Part shown: piece by piece, positions 1-13,030 of the stretch
Position numbering within the stretch: the first letter of the stretch is position 1
Layout: every line of letters starts with the position of its first letter
Source of the DNA: Dromiciops gliroides
Lineage: Eukaryota; Chordata; Mammalia; Microbiotheria; Microbiotheriidae
DNA length: 64,000 bases
Assembly: GCF_019393635.1 (NCBI RefSeq)
Contig: NC_057866.1
Location: forward strand, 9,744,223-9,808,222
Direction of reading: 5' to 3'
The notes under the pieces: model-generated
The model's database searches: none
Seen by the model: the letters and a program-made list of their open reading frames with translations, nothing else
What the model was told of the DNA's origin: nothing
Program-made: the position numbers and the translations under genes

Positions 1-809
1 CCTCTCTAATTTTATTTTCAAAGTCCTTTTTGAGCACTTCTATGGCCTGAGACCAATTGGTATTTTTCTTGGAAGCTTTAGATATAGGGGCCCTGATGTT
101 GACATCTTCCTCTGAGGGTGCCCCTTGGTCTTCTTTGTTACTGAAGAAACTTTCTATGGTCCTCACCTTTCTCTGTCGGCTCATCTTGCCTTTCTTTTAC
201 TTGACTTTTAGCTCCTTAAAGTGGGGCACTGTTTCCAGGCTGCAGTATCCCAAGCTTAAGACGTCCCAGGTGGTATGATTTAAGGAGAATCAGGTTCTTC
301 CCTTGCCCGGCCTGTTTCCTGGTCCTAGATGACCCCAGACCAACTTGCCAATCAATCAGCTTTGTGTGTTGTGGTTGTTAGCTCAGACGAGCCTGTGTTC
401 CTCCCCCACCCGGCCACCTCTACTCGAGCCTACCTCCTGGTTCTCAGCAGGAGTGTAAAATCCAAGTTCTGCCTTAGCACCTGTAGTCTCTCCCCTGCTC
501 AGGGCTCAGCCCACTCACCAGACTATGAGCTTAGTTCCAGACGACACTGGTGCTTCAGCTGATTCAGAGGCTCTGGGGGTCTCCTTCTCTGGTGAGGCCT
601 TCCTGGGACTGGATCTTTGTCAGGGTGACTGTGGGGTTGGGCCCAACTCCTGTATCAGCACAGCAGCTCCCTCCTTCTGACTTTCCAAGCCGTTCTTGGT
701 TAGAAGATGATTTTAGCACATTCTTCTGTGAGTTTTGCTGCTCCGGGCATTTTCCTATGGTGTTATTTGGATGTTTTTTGGAGTGATTGTGTCATGAGTT
801 CGGGAGCTC
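1..809 (-). mobile_element. L1/HAL1 5' UTR and start of ORF1
   Basis: The 5' end is at 809 (GAGCTCCCGAACTCATGACA, minus). The ORF1 start (MSRQRKVRTIESFFSNKE) is at about 185-130 and the element continues off the left edge. It matches the copies at 16436-18025 and 32563-33243. It interrupts copy A of the duplication, whereas copy B lacks it. Confidence 0.75.
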
Positions 810-1106
810 ACTCAGTTACATCTTCTTACATTGTTGTACTCATGTATATTGTTTTCTTGCTCCTATATATTCTTCATATTCATTGTTTCTTTCAGGAGAG
901 CAACTGACATTCTGTTACAATCCTGTAGCACTATTTGCTTGTCCACCCTCCAGTCAAGCTTGTTCCACTTTCAGACTTCTGGTTAAGAATAGTTTCATTG
1001 TTTCTCATTTCATCTGCGTTGTTCTAGAGCCTAAACACAATCACAACACTCAGTCGTTTTAAATACTTTATAAATAATGCAGTGCATTCAATGAAAAATT
1101 TCTCAC

Positions 1107-1321
1107 CTCGAGGCACAAATATGTCAGTGATTATCATGCACCCAGAGAAAACTGCACAGAAGATGAAGCTTAATCGGTTTCCACAATGAGACATGATAAT
1201 AGCTGCAAGGAAGCGCATTGGGAAATCTATGAGTGCAAATAGCACTTGGACCAAGTAAATGCTGAACCCAAATTTCTGCAAGTCCAAAATCAGTCCATAA
1301 AAGGAGAATCCAGCAGCAAAC
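1107..1321 (-). CDS. SLC22A-like: Gene A exon 7 (TM7-TM9)
   Basis: 215 bp, the size I recall for this SLC22 exon. Acceptor CTACTTCCAG, donor GTGAGA. Encodes FAAGFSFYGLILDLQKFG, then two membrane segments with the SHCGNR loop (the second MFS half-repeat signature region), ending VPRG with one base carried over. Its truncated paralogue lies at 61581-61717. Confidence 0.93.
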
Positions 1322-2190
1322 CTGGAAGTAGAACCATTTATTATAGAGTATAGGTGTCATTATTTATTATTTTAAATGAAATACTTCCTTTTCCTTAAAA
1401 TGGAAATATTCTCATTCTGTGACTAATTAAAATAATAATCCCAGCCTCTCAAGCAACTCATAAGTCCCATTTTATTAAACTTCTGAGACCCAATTTTTCA
1501 TTCGTTCTCCTAGATTTGGGGTGATAGCATTCTTAGGACCTAACCTGCATAGTAAGTATATCTGACTTTTGGTGAATTGTTTGAATGCTCTGCTTGTTAT
1601 TAGCTGATTTATAATGAAGTTTCCACGTCCAAAGTACTACAGAACTGTGTATACCCTTTTATCCCACAATACCACTGCTAGGTTTATATCTCAAAGATAT
1701 CCACCAAAAGAGAAAAAGACCTATTTGTACAAAAACATTTCTAGCACCTCTTTTTGTGCTGCCTTAGAATTGGAAATCAAAGGAATGCCCATCCACTGGA
1801 GAATGGCTAAAATAGCTGTGGTATATGATGGTGATGGAATATTATAGTGCTATAAGAAATGAGAAGCACGATGATTTCAGAAAGACTTGTATGAACTGAT
1901 GTACAGTGAAGTGAGCAGAACCAAGAGAAACTTGTGCACAGAGACAGCAGTATTGTTTGATGAAGAACTCTGGATGACTTAACTATTCTAATCAGTACAA
2001 TGATCCAATACAATCCTGAAGGACAAATGATGAAGCACACTCTCCACCTCCAAGGAACTGATATTGATTGAACACAGAACATGCTATGTTTCACTTTCTT
2101 TCATTTTTTCTTTCATTCAAATTTTCTTGTATAAAATGACTAATATAGTAATATTTTACATAATTGCAAAAATAAATAAAAGGGTTTCCT

Positions 2191-2228
<38 letters not shown>

Positions 2229-5200
2229 GAAGTTTACTCACCACCCAAATCCAATACACAATGTTATCTTGCGTATTCCTGGGTTCTGGAAAAGGTTTCT
2301 GAGAATAGATTTTGGTTTCACAGATGCAAGGTCTTCCTGAATATAAGACATTACCCCCTAGTCAAGAAAGAGAGGAAAGGATGGATAAATTGGCTTAAAT
2401 ACTTGGGTTCAAGGGTCTTGAGGAGAGGGGAATGAAGGCATCATTTTTTATATCAACTTTCCTGAGAGATACCACCATGCTACTAGGGAACCATGATACC
2501 AGTCTGAATGCCAAGCCTGCATATAACCATCAGGCAAACTCAAGATATACCTGTCTCTGGTTGTTATTGGTTTATCCTTTCATCTGACCATCCCATAATG
2601 TTATTGACTCTATTTCCCTGTGCACTGGGAAGATAAATAAATAAAAAATAAATAGGGAGATAAATCTATACCTGGAAGAGGGCACTGAGGCCATCTATCC
2701 CAATCCTCTTAGTGTACCTAGGTGAAAACTGAGATATCTGGGGCATAAATTACTTGACTAGTGTCACAGAGGTGGTGAGCATGAGAGGAGAGGTTTGGGC
2801 TCAGGTCCTCTGACTCCGGATCTTAGCTGTCTAGGTACCTAAATAGACAGATATAGAAAAAGAAAAGAAGAGATAACCTTTCATTTAATGAACACTTTTT
2901 TCTTTTGCAAAACTATCACTCAGGACATCAGCCTTTATGTTATATGGCATCCCTTTCTTTTCTTTTGCAGGGCAGTTGGGGTTAAGTGACTTGCCCAGGG
3001 TCACACAGCTAGTAAGTGATAAGTGTCTGAGGCCGGATTTGAACTCAAGTCCTCCTGGCTCCAGGGCCAGTGCTCTATCCACTGCACCACCTAGCTGCCC
3101 TATGGTATCCCTTTCAACAGAATCCACTTGGAAAATTCCCCCAAGAATTTAGTAATTTATCTCTTGGTATTCCAAGCTTCCTCCCAGAGTCATATTGCAT
3201 GCCATCTCCTAGAGGAGACCTTTCCAAATAGTTCCATTGGTGATGTATTTGATAAAGTGCTGTTCTTGTAGTCAGCAGGGCTTGAGTTCAAATCCAGCCT
3301 CAGATACTAGCTGTGTGATCCTGAGAAAGTCTCTTGACTGGTTTACCTCAGTTTCCACATCTATAACATGATATAGAGATGGAAATAGCAACCCCCCAGT
3401 ATCTTTGCCAAAAGAACTTCCCAAGGCATCAGAAAGAGTCAGACACAACTGAAAAGCTATGAAATAAATCCAATTTTTGGGTACATTTTTTGCACTTGTT
3501 AGTTCTGAGCAGGAAAATGTAAGTTCTGCAAGAGCAGAGATGATTTACTTTTGGTGTTTGTATTCCCAGTGCCTAGGACAGTGCTTGGCATAAAGTAGGC
3601 ACTTGATAAATGATTGTGGACTTGGGAGTAAGGGCCCCTATTTTTCAAAAGCTGCCAGGAGATGTGACAAATAGTTTGACATGATTTTGGATCAGAGAAG
3701 CATATCACAGTATATACCTCAATACACTCCAAAGAGGTGTATGACCTAAATAGAAGAGGTCCCATTCTTTTGAAAAAATCAAGAATGGAAGGAGGCAATT
3801 TATATAAGTAAGGCTAGGGGAAGCAGTCACAGAAGGAACTATTTCCAGAGCTCAGTGTCAACTCCTTCTTCCTTGTTATGATGCTCACCCTCACTCCAAT
3901 GCAGCCATCTCATTCTTGAACTTCTAACTCAACAAGGAGCCCAGCAGAGAAACTACACCAAAATCAAGAGGATCTTCTTGAGCACCATATGAATGGGAGA
4001 CAATGACTTCTAACAAACAAAAGCTTTGAGTTCCTGCATTTAAACGTCTGATTTCTAGGATTGAGTCCACTTTCTCCTGGACTCAATGGATATGTGATCC
4101 AGAGAGTGTGTTATACATGTTGGGGGCAAGAGGAGAGAGACTTGAGAGGGTATCAATTGTTTTCATTATATGATTGTTGTTTGGTTGTTTCAGTCCTCTC
4201 TGATTCTTCATGATCCCAATTTGGGGTGTTCTTGGCAAAGATAGTGGAGTGCCTTTCCATTTCCTTCTCCAGCTGATTTTACAGAGGAGGAAACTGAAGC
4301 AAACAGGGTTCAGTGACTTATCCAGCATTTGTGAGGAAATAATGGGATTTGGCAGATACCCAAAGGCCTCAACTGAGATTAATTTAGAACTGATTGAATT
4401 AAGTGAAACTGATTGACTTTTATCATTAACCTACTTAAAGTTAATTCAATTAAAGCCACACCTGGCTGACTCCCAAGAGGGAGCGTTCTCAGTGGCTGTG
4501 GACTATGACATCAGCACAAGACCACCCTCAAGTCCAGTGAACCAATGGATTTGGATGAGGCTAACCAATCAGCTTGAAGCAGTGTATAAGGACCGCCTCT
4601 CCTCCATACCTATAAAAAGCTTCCACACACAGTTTGCTCAGGCTGTTTGTGGTTGAAGCTGACTCATGGTGGAGGACTTGAGGAAGAGCCAGACTGGGCT
4701 GGAACTCTAGACAAGATACGACTTTTCTTAACTTTTTATACTCCATGTGTTCTCTTTTTACTAATACCTAGTATGCTTTAATAAATGCTTAGTGCCCAAA
4801 GACTGGTGCTAAAGCTTCTAATTTAAGGCAACCACACATTTAGATTTTAAACATCACACATTGAATAGCTAGTAAGTTCCTGAGGCTGGATATGAACTCA
4901 GGTCTTCCTCACTCCAGACCTGGCCTTCTGAGCACTGCTACACCTACCTGCTCATAATGCCTCTTCTTATGTCACTATAGCAAATATATCTTTAGAAGAA
5001 GTTCTTAAAGTTGACAGAGAAAATGACTCTTCACTGTTAATCACTAAAGAAAGAACAGAACTAGGAGCTCAAGTCACTAGCAGGAGAGAAAGTATTTCTC
5101 TAAATAGAGAGATGTTTGATTTCTCAGAACATCAGCTTTCTACTCCAGAATGCTCTGCTTTGGCTGATAGAAGATTCAGTGCAAAGTTCAGGGCTCAGCG

Positions 5201-8200
5201 ATAAGAAGGGGGCTCATCCCAGCTGCCTGAAACATTTTCTCTACCCCTGCCAAGTGGTTTCCATACTAGTTTTATCCTTAACTTTCCTTCTGTGTGAGGT
5301 CTGTATTTTACCTTCACAACCCAGAAGATGTTATTCATTTAAAAACAGACTGGGTAGAAATCCCCAAATTAGCAATGCCCTCTGGGACTCTATTCTTGGG
5401 AACAGGGTTATGGATGCAGTGAGGATTGCCCTGGGCCCTACTTCCAGAGTGAGCTTCCTCCCCTGCTCCTTGTGTCCATTGATCCAGGCCACCTTCCGAA
5501 GGGTCTTCACTGCTGCATCGAGTTTGTTGTGGGTGATTAGCCAACAAGCAGATTCTGGAAGGGCCCTGAGAAAGCAAGGAGAGAAAGGAAAAGGCCTGAG
5601 GAGTGGACCCAAGCACAGGGAGGCCCCCTTGGCCCTGGTGTGATTACAGTTATCAATGGCTCTATTCCAGAGCCATACTCAGTGGGCAGAGGTTATTGGG
5701 ATAAGTTGCAGACCACTTCCCTCCCCAAAGGATACGTTCCCAAAATAGGTAGGCCCCAGACTCAGGAAGGTGGTCCAGAGGGGGAGTCCCCTTCCTGATT
5801 GCTCCTGAGGGATCCTATTCCTGGTATAAGCTTTCCTTGGGCATGGATAGATCTACTAACATTCCCCTCCTTGCTCATCTTGGAAAGGCTGGTTGGCACC
5901 GACGTTGATGTGCCCACATGGTTTCATCAAGACTAGAAATAACCTTGGGCCTGTAAAGGGACCTTGCAAGGCAGCTTTTAGTCACCCAAGACATCCTGAC
6001 TGATGAGTAAATCAGTCAATAAGCATGTTCAAAGGCCTACTATGTGCTAGCCCCAGTGCCAGCCCCTGGACAGAGTGGCCAAATTACAAACATTCCCTCT
6101 TACAGAAGCTTGCATTCTGTGAGAGGAAGTGACTTGTGAACATGGAATTTCATTCAGACTAGCCCCCAAGTAATCTGAAGTCCTTGGTAGGGGTGGGGAG
6201 GGAGCCCCCAAGAGGTGGCAGCAGCTGAAATGTGTCACTTGGAGGGTGGCACCTGCCCTGAGCTTGGAAGAAAACTAGGGCTTCTCAGGGTCAGACCTCA
6301 AGGATTGTCCTGGGGATGTAGCTGCTCCAGGGCCCGAGGGTCACCCAGGGTACTGGTCAGGGATTCCTCACAGGCCTCTGAGGGGGGACCCAGCATGCCC
6401 AGAGCACCAGAGATTCCACATGAACTTTACTCACTGTCCTCAGGTTCAGTTTCCTCATCAGCAAAATGGGGATAATAATGGCACCTCCCCCCAGGCTTGT
6501 TGTGCGAGCCCCAGTGCCATGAGATGGGGGAAACCCTTCGGAAACCTGAAAGTGCTCTATAAAGGGCAGCTCTTGGGGAGAGTCAAATCAGTGTGGGAGT
6601 CTGCTGGGCCTGGCCCAGGGCACACAGAGGAAATAGCCTTTCTGGATTCTTAGCTGTGCATGAAACCCAGGGAGTTCTGACAGATGGCCCTGGTGGAGCT
6701 CTCATGTTCCCAGAAGCATGAGCAGTCCTCTTTGGGCCTGGTGGCGCCATCCTGCATTGCACAGCAGGACCTTCTCTCTACAGTACAAGGCCAGTGAGGA
6801 GGAGAAAGACTTAGGAGAGCTTCGGAGCAGCTTTGCAAAGCAGCCTTTCTCCCTGCCACATTCCCCCAGAAATGTCCCCTTGCCTGCCCCTCAGCCTCTC
6901 CACTTTGAGTCTTTGATAGTCCTTAGCCCAGGGCCAGCACACAGTAGGTGCTTAATAAATGCTACAGAACTCAAGGACTGTAGGATTAGAATGTTTCTTT
7001 GCTGTCCTCTCCACATACAGGCACAAAAGGAGCATAATCCCAAATGAGCCCGAAATGGAGAACTGCAGCCGGCGCCAATCTCTGACCAGGTAGGCCCAGC
7101 CGGCCAGGATCATGTGTCCAAAAGTGAAGGCGTATGAATTACAAGTGTTCACCAGGATCCGTCTCTCAGTAGGGGTCCACTCTAAGGCTTAAAGGAAAAG
7201 CAAGACAAACAATTAGGCTTCCTGAAGTGCAGAGAGCATGGATCAGCAGGATTGACAAGAATTTGGGCACCCACTGGTGGTTGTTCAGTGGTTCAACAGT
7301 AAATATTTCAACAAATATTTGCTCTGTAACCTACTAAGCACTCCCTGTGCTAGGTGGTGGAGGCACATACACAGAATTGGATCCCTGTCTGCCCTCAAGG
7401 AGCTTAACTTCCATCAGCTGGATAGTGCACGTACTCCAGTGTTTCCATTCAGCAGATACTTATTAATCTCCTGCTATGTGTCAGGCTGGCGGTATCTTTG
7501 GCTTCAAGGAGCTTTCATTTTCACCAATTATTTGTAATAATGATGACAGTAATACTAATAATGAGACTCTTTAGAATTTGTATCACTAGGGGCAGCTAGG
7601 TGGCGCAGTGGATAGGGCACTGGCCCTGGATTTAGGAGGACCTGAGTTCAAATCCAGCCTCAGACCCTTGACACTTACTAGCTGTGTGATCCTGGGCAAG
7701 TCACTTAACCCCATTTGCCTCACCAAAAAAAATTTGTATCACTATACAAAGTGTATCAAGTTTTTAAAGCTTATAAAGCACTTTTATGTATTAATTTGTT
7801 TTATCCCCTATGAGGGGAGTGTTATTTTATTCCCATTTTCCAAAGAGTAAACTGAGATTGACAGAGGTTGAGTTACTTGTGTAGGGTCATGGAGTTTGTA
7901 AGTATGTCAGGCAGGACCCAAACTCTGGTCTTTCTTATACTGTGTCTAGCATTCTATCTGTTCACTCTGTCACTTAACTGACTAGTTAATTAACCCATCA
8001 ACGTATCAGTAACATTATTAAACTCTTACCATTCAGTAGGCATTGTGCTAAGGGCTGGGAATATAAACACCAAATCAAACAACAAAATAAAAAAGTTCAT
8101 GCCCATGGAAAGCAGTCTGACAGAAATTGGGTTTAGACAAACACCTTACACCACATTCCTCAATACATTCTAAATACATTTGCAATATTATTATTCAAGA

Positions 8201-8637
8201 TCATAGTATTAAAAAATTGAAGAGAAGCAGATCATATTCCTTTCACAGCTATGGTCAGGGAATGTATTCTTAACCAAAGAATGGATAGAGACAATTACTA
8301 AAGATAACACAGATAAATTTGATTTCTTGAAAGTGAAAAGATTCTGCAAAGACAAAAGTGATGCACCCAGGATAAGAAGGGAAATGATGAAAGGGGGAAA
8401 ATGTCTCTAACAAATTACTCTGATACCTTACATGAAATCTTTTCATGTCTAAGATACACATACATAAATTCATACATACATATATATGAATATTCCTAAT
8501 AGTCACTCATCAGTAGGTAAGTGCATAAAGGATGTGAACAAATAGTTCTTTCTTTCTTTTTTTTCTTGGTGTGAACAAATAGTTCTAAGAGGAAGAGAAA
8601 GTTCTCAAAAGTGCTCACAACCCAACGGAAGAATGCT

Positions 8638-8699
<62 letters not shown>

Positions 8700-11464
8700 G
8701 TGAGGCAATTGGGGTTAAGTGAGTTGCCCAGGGTCATACAGCTAGTAAGTGTTAAGTGTCTGAGGCCGGATTTGAACTCAGGTCCTCCCGAATCCAGGGT
8801 CAGTGCTCTATCCACTGTGCCACCCAGTTGCCCCCTACAGATATCTCATAAGAGAAACATGAATCAAAACAACCCAAGATTTCACCATACACCCTGAAAA
8901 TTAACAAAGATGATCTGGGGGCAGCTAGGTGGCACAGTGGATAAAGTACTGGCCTTGGATTCAGGAGGACCTGAGTTCAAATCTGGCCTCAGACACTTGA
9001 CACTTACTAGTTGTGTGACCCTGGGCAAGCCACTTAACCCTCATTGCTCTGCAAAAACCAAAACAAACAAAAAGATGATCCCCAAATGGCTATGGTCAAT
9101 TTTGGAGGGGTCCTTGGAAGAGAGGTACCCTAATACATTGTAGAACTGTGAAAGCATATAGCCATTTTCAAAGGTATTCTGGAATTAGAGCAAATAAAGT
9201 GACAGTGATGTCTGTACCCTTGGAAACAGAAACCATGGTGGATGGCTTATTCCTCAAGGAAACCACTCACAGGAAAAAGTCCTCTTGTACCTAAAAATGC
9301 TTATAGCAGCACATTTTGGGGTAGCAAAGATTTGGAAACCAAGTAGATGCTCATTGATTGGGAAGCGGCTAAACAAATTGTGATACATAAATGTAACAGA
9401 ATATTATTTTGCTGTAAAAATGATGAATATGATGAATAAAGAGAAGCATGAAAAGATCTACATGAACTGGTGCAGAGTGAAGTCAGCAGAGCCAAGAAAT
9501 CAATCTGCACACTCACTACATCAATGGGAATGGAAAGAACTACATACCAAAATTCAAAAGTGAATGTAATAAAGTGATAAAGATTAAGTATGAAAAGATG
9601 GAGAGGACAGAATGCCCCCAACTGAGCCCTTCATGAAAAATGGGGAAGTCTACATGGGTTACCCACTGCACAGGATTTTGTACTTTCTAAATATGTCAAT
9701 CAGTTGTGGGTGGGGGGAGAGGAAGAGGGAGAGTGTAGGGAAGAGAGGAAGAGGACAGGGAGACCATAAGGGAGGGGGAGAGGAAGAGTGAGAAGGAAAG
9801 CAAATGAACCTGTGATTTCCTTGGTAAAAGGGAATTCCAAGGAGGGACAAATTCCTTCTGTCCATTCACATTGGTACCTTTTCTGCATCCTATAGTGTTA
9901 GAGTTACCTCTTCCACCCAGAGGTTCTTTGACTTGCCCAGGGTCACAGTGCTACAAGTGTCACAGGTGGGAGTGTGCCCCTGCACTTCCTGTCATCAAGG
10001 CCAGCTCTATACTCAGTATCCCCAGGAGGTGTTTCCTCTTGTGCTACTTCTATTACAGTTATTTATTTATTTATTTATTTTAGTGAGGCAATTAGGGTTA
10101 AGTGACTTGCCCAGGGTCACACAGCTAGTAAGTGTTAAGTGTCTGAGGCCAGATTTGAACTTAGGTACTCCTGACTCCAGCGCTGGTGCTCTATCCACTG
10201 TGCCACCTAGCTGCCCCTCTATTACATTTATAATGCAGTTTTCCTGAACTCACCTGCTCCCTGCTTGGCCAGGCTCAGAACACCCCAGTCTTTCTGTGTT
10301 CCTCCCCAGAGTGTAACCATAAGGATGTGACTTCCTCCATACTACTTACTCAGGCAGTTTCTGGTGTTGTAGATGCCTGATAGTGCAATACCAGTGAGGA
10401 ATCTGGATGTGGCATAGGCAGCAAAGGTGGGCATAAAGGCTGTACAGGTACCAGCAATGATGGCCAACGGAGAGGCCCACCGCAGAACTGTTCTCCTCCC
10501 AAACCTAGGACAGAGTCACAAAATGGTACCACACACCAAATTTTGGTGATCGCTTGACTTCTTTTTCTCCTCTCTGGTAATATTCTGAAACACATGCTTT
10601 GAATTTCCCTAGGTGGAAAGAGCAATTCCCCTCCATCTCTGCTATAGAAAACCTAAAGAATGAGGTTGTCTCCTCACTTTCCCTAACCACCATCCATCCT
10701 GAGCCAAGTGCATCATATGGGAGGTGCTCTGTACACACAGCTGGTAGATCCTATTGTCCCCAGGCTAGGCACCCCACCCCTTATCCCCAAAAGTATCGCA
10801 ATGTCTATTGCTGGTGTCTGAAAAACTGCCATCTAAGATTCAGTCCGTTTGGTAAGGCACTGCCCCCTGTCAAAATGTAAATACTTTAGAGAAAATTAAT
10901 ATAGAAAGCTCCTATTAGCCCTTATTGTCAAGCAATGTGTTCTCTGTGACCTGTATGCCAAATGAGGTCAGACAGATGACTTAAAGAGTTAAGACTTAGC
11001 CAAATTAATACCTCTCTTTCTTTTTTTTTTCTTGTGGGGCAGTGAGGGTTAAGTGACTTGCCCAGGGTCACACAGCTAGTAAGTGTCAAGTGTCTGAGGC
11101 TGGATTTGGACTCAGGTCCTCCTGAATCCAGAGCTGGTGCTTTATCCACTGCGCCACCTAGCGGCCCCCTGCCAAATTAATCTTTCCAGGACTCTTGGCT
11201 TTCACTCTCACAAGGTGTCTCAACCAATTCCTTTAATATCCTCTGAATTTATCACTTTTATGTGACAACTGAATTGCCAGCAGCCAAACCAATTAATTAT
11301 CAATGTAAACCTAAGTATATTTTAAAAAATAATAATGCATCCTGAGCCTAGTAGTAAGGAGAAAATTCACATCAATAAGGAAAGTTCCTCCAAAAGGGGG
11401 AATTTGGAGTTTCTTCTGTGTGCTCAGTCTTTGTATCTCTCTGTCTATGTGTGTGTGTGTGTGT

Positions 11465-11536
<72 letters not shown>

Positions 11537-12960
11537 CAGACACACACACTCTCAGAGAAGCACATAGGCTGCTTCACAAATCCTATTCTTGTTCTGCATA
11601 TCTGAAGCTCACCTGTGTCCTGTCTCCCAAACTTAAGTCCACAGGCTAGAAAACAGGGAGAAGTGATCACCTGTTTTCCACTGTTTGGAATGCAAGTGTT
11701 ACAGCTTGCATAATGTGAATGTCTGCACACCACATGGTGAGATACAAGAAATCTTCCTGCCTGGGATTCTGGCTGGTCTATGGCTCAAGTAGTGGTCCTC
11801 ATAGTCTGGAAAATAATGTGGTGCATCTGGTCAACAGCATGCTTCATTTATGTTCAAAGGCATTGGCCACATTCATTTTGAGTAAGAAATAGAATGAGCT
11901 CCAGATGTCCTTGAAAGGATCCCTGGCCACTAGTGAATACCGGGAGGTTGCTTGAAGAAGGGGAGAAAGAAGACTTCATGAAGTTTCTCAGGTTCTGCCT
12001 CCTTGTCAGTTTCCCTTGGGCCATCTCTGTTTTAGAAGCTAGGATAGATATGGTACCATCGAATTTCAAGTACCTTTGTTTGTCCACTGAACACCTACTT
12101 TTACCTGAGTACTTTACTTACCTGTCAGAGAGTATCCCCCAAAAAACCCCTCCTATCTGGGTTCCTCCCATGAATATTGTGCGAGCAATTGACTTCAGTG
12201 ACTTCTGTCCACACACCAGGTCCCACTGAAAGAGAGGTGGGGAAAAAGTGGGTGAGGGAAAGAGGAGAAAGAGTGACTATGTGATCTCAAGTGGAAAGTC
12301 TGAAAGTCTTGCATGTCTTTTCTTAGATTTGGCCAATATTAACCAATTACATGTTTAATGAATTCCCTTTTAAATTTAACTTTATCTAATTACAATTATA
12401 ATATTGTGATGTAAATCTTTAAACTTATATGACTTTTTGCTTCAGAATGGAATATTGCTAAGAAGGAAATGATAGCTCAAAGATTATTATTATGTTTGTG
12501 CCCTTTACAGTGAATTAGTAAATCACTATCCAGCAAGATTCTTTTTAAAAAAGTAATAAACATTTTTATTTATAGTTTTGGGTTCCAATTTTTTATCCCT
12601 CCTTCCTTCCCTTCCCACCCTTTTCCTTGAGGCAGCAAGCAATCTGATATAGGTTATACATGTACAATTATGTAAAACATGATCCTATTATTCATTTTGT
12701 ATATTGTGAGAATATTATTAATATTACAGGAGCCCCCTGCTGTGTGAGCATGAGACAGTGTGTGTGTGAATAGTCCCCTGCTATGTGAGCATGTGACCAC
12801 CCTCAACCAATCTGTTTGAAGCAGTGTGTAAGGCAGTTGTTTTTGTCAGTTGGATTTGGGGGCTGGTGGTTGGAACCTCATGGGGTTGGTAGATGAACAA
12901 GAGTGGTTGAGTTAGTAAGGTTTTCCTATGTTTTCAGAGATACTTGTTCTCTCTTTATTA

Positions 12961-13030
<70 letters not shown>

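Larger units (their letters stand above)
811..5064. repeat. Segmental duplication, copy A
   Basis: Carries gene A exons 7 and 6 and part of intron 5. Aligns in order with 61085-64000. In a 60-base sample (2341-2400 against 62001 onward) about 5 bases differ. Insertions present only here are the L1 ending at 809, a SINE at 2958-3100 and a solo LTR at 4330-4858. The true extent runs past the window edge. Confidence 0.85.
8120..9640 (+). mobile_element. L1 3' portion (ORF2 C-terminal remnant), with two SINEs inside
   Basis: Translates in broken frames to the L1 ORF2 tail and 3' UTR, like 29195-32112. Interrupted at 8644-8834 and 8917-9068. No open frame remains. Confidence 0.65.

Noticed and set aside
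5116..5643. 175-aa plus-strand ORF
   Set aside because: It is the shadow of gene A exon 5 on the other strand; the minus-strand reading has the SLC22 motif, splice sites and phase.
7182..7187. Alternative acceptor 6 nt downstream for exon 4
   Set aside because: It would delete the conserved T-L-E before W; the 169-bp form restores the family pattern.
7589..7730. tRNA genes suggested by GTTCAAATC boxes
   Set aside because: The GTTCAAATC B-box belongs to SINE heads; no cloverleaf with intact acceptor stem and anticodon is present.
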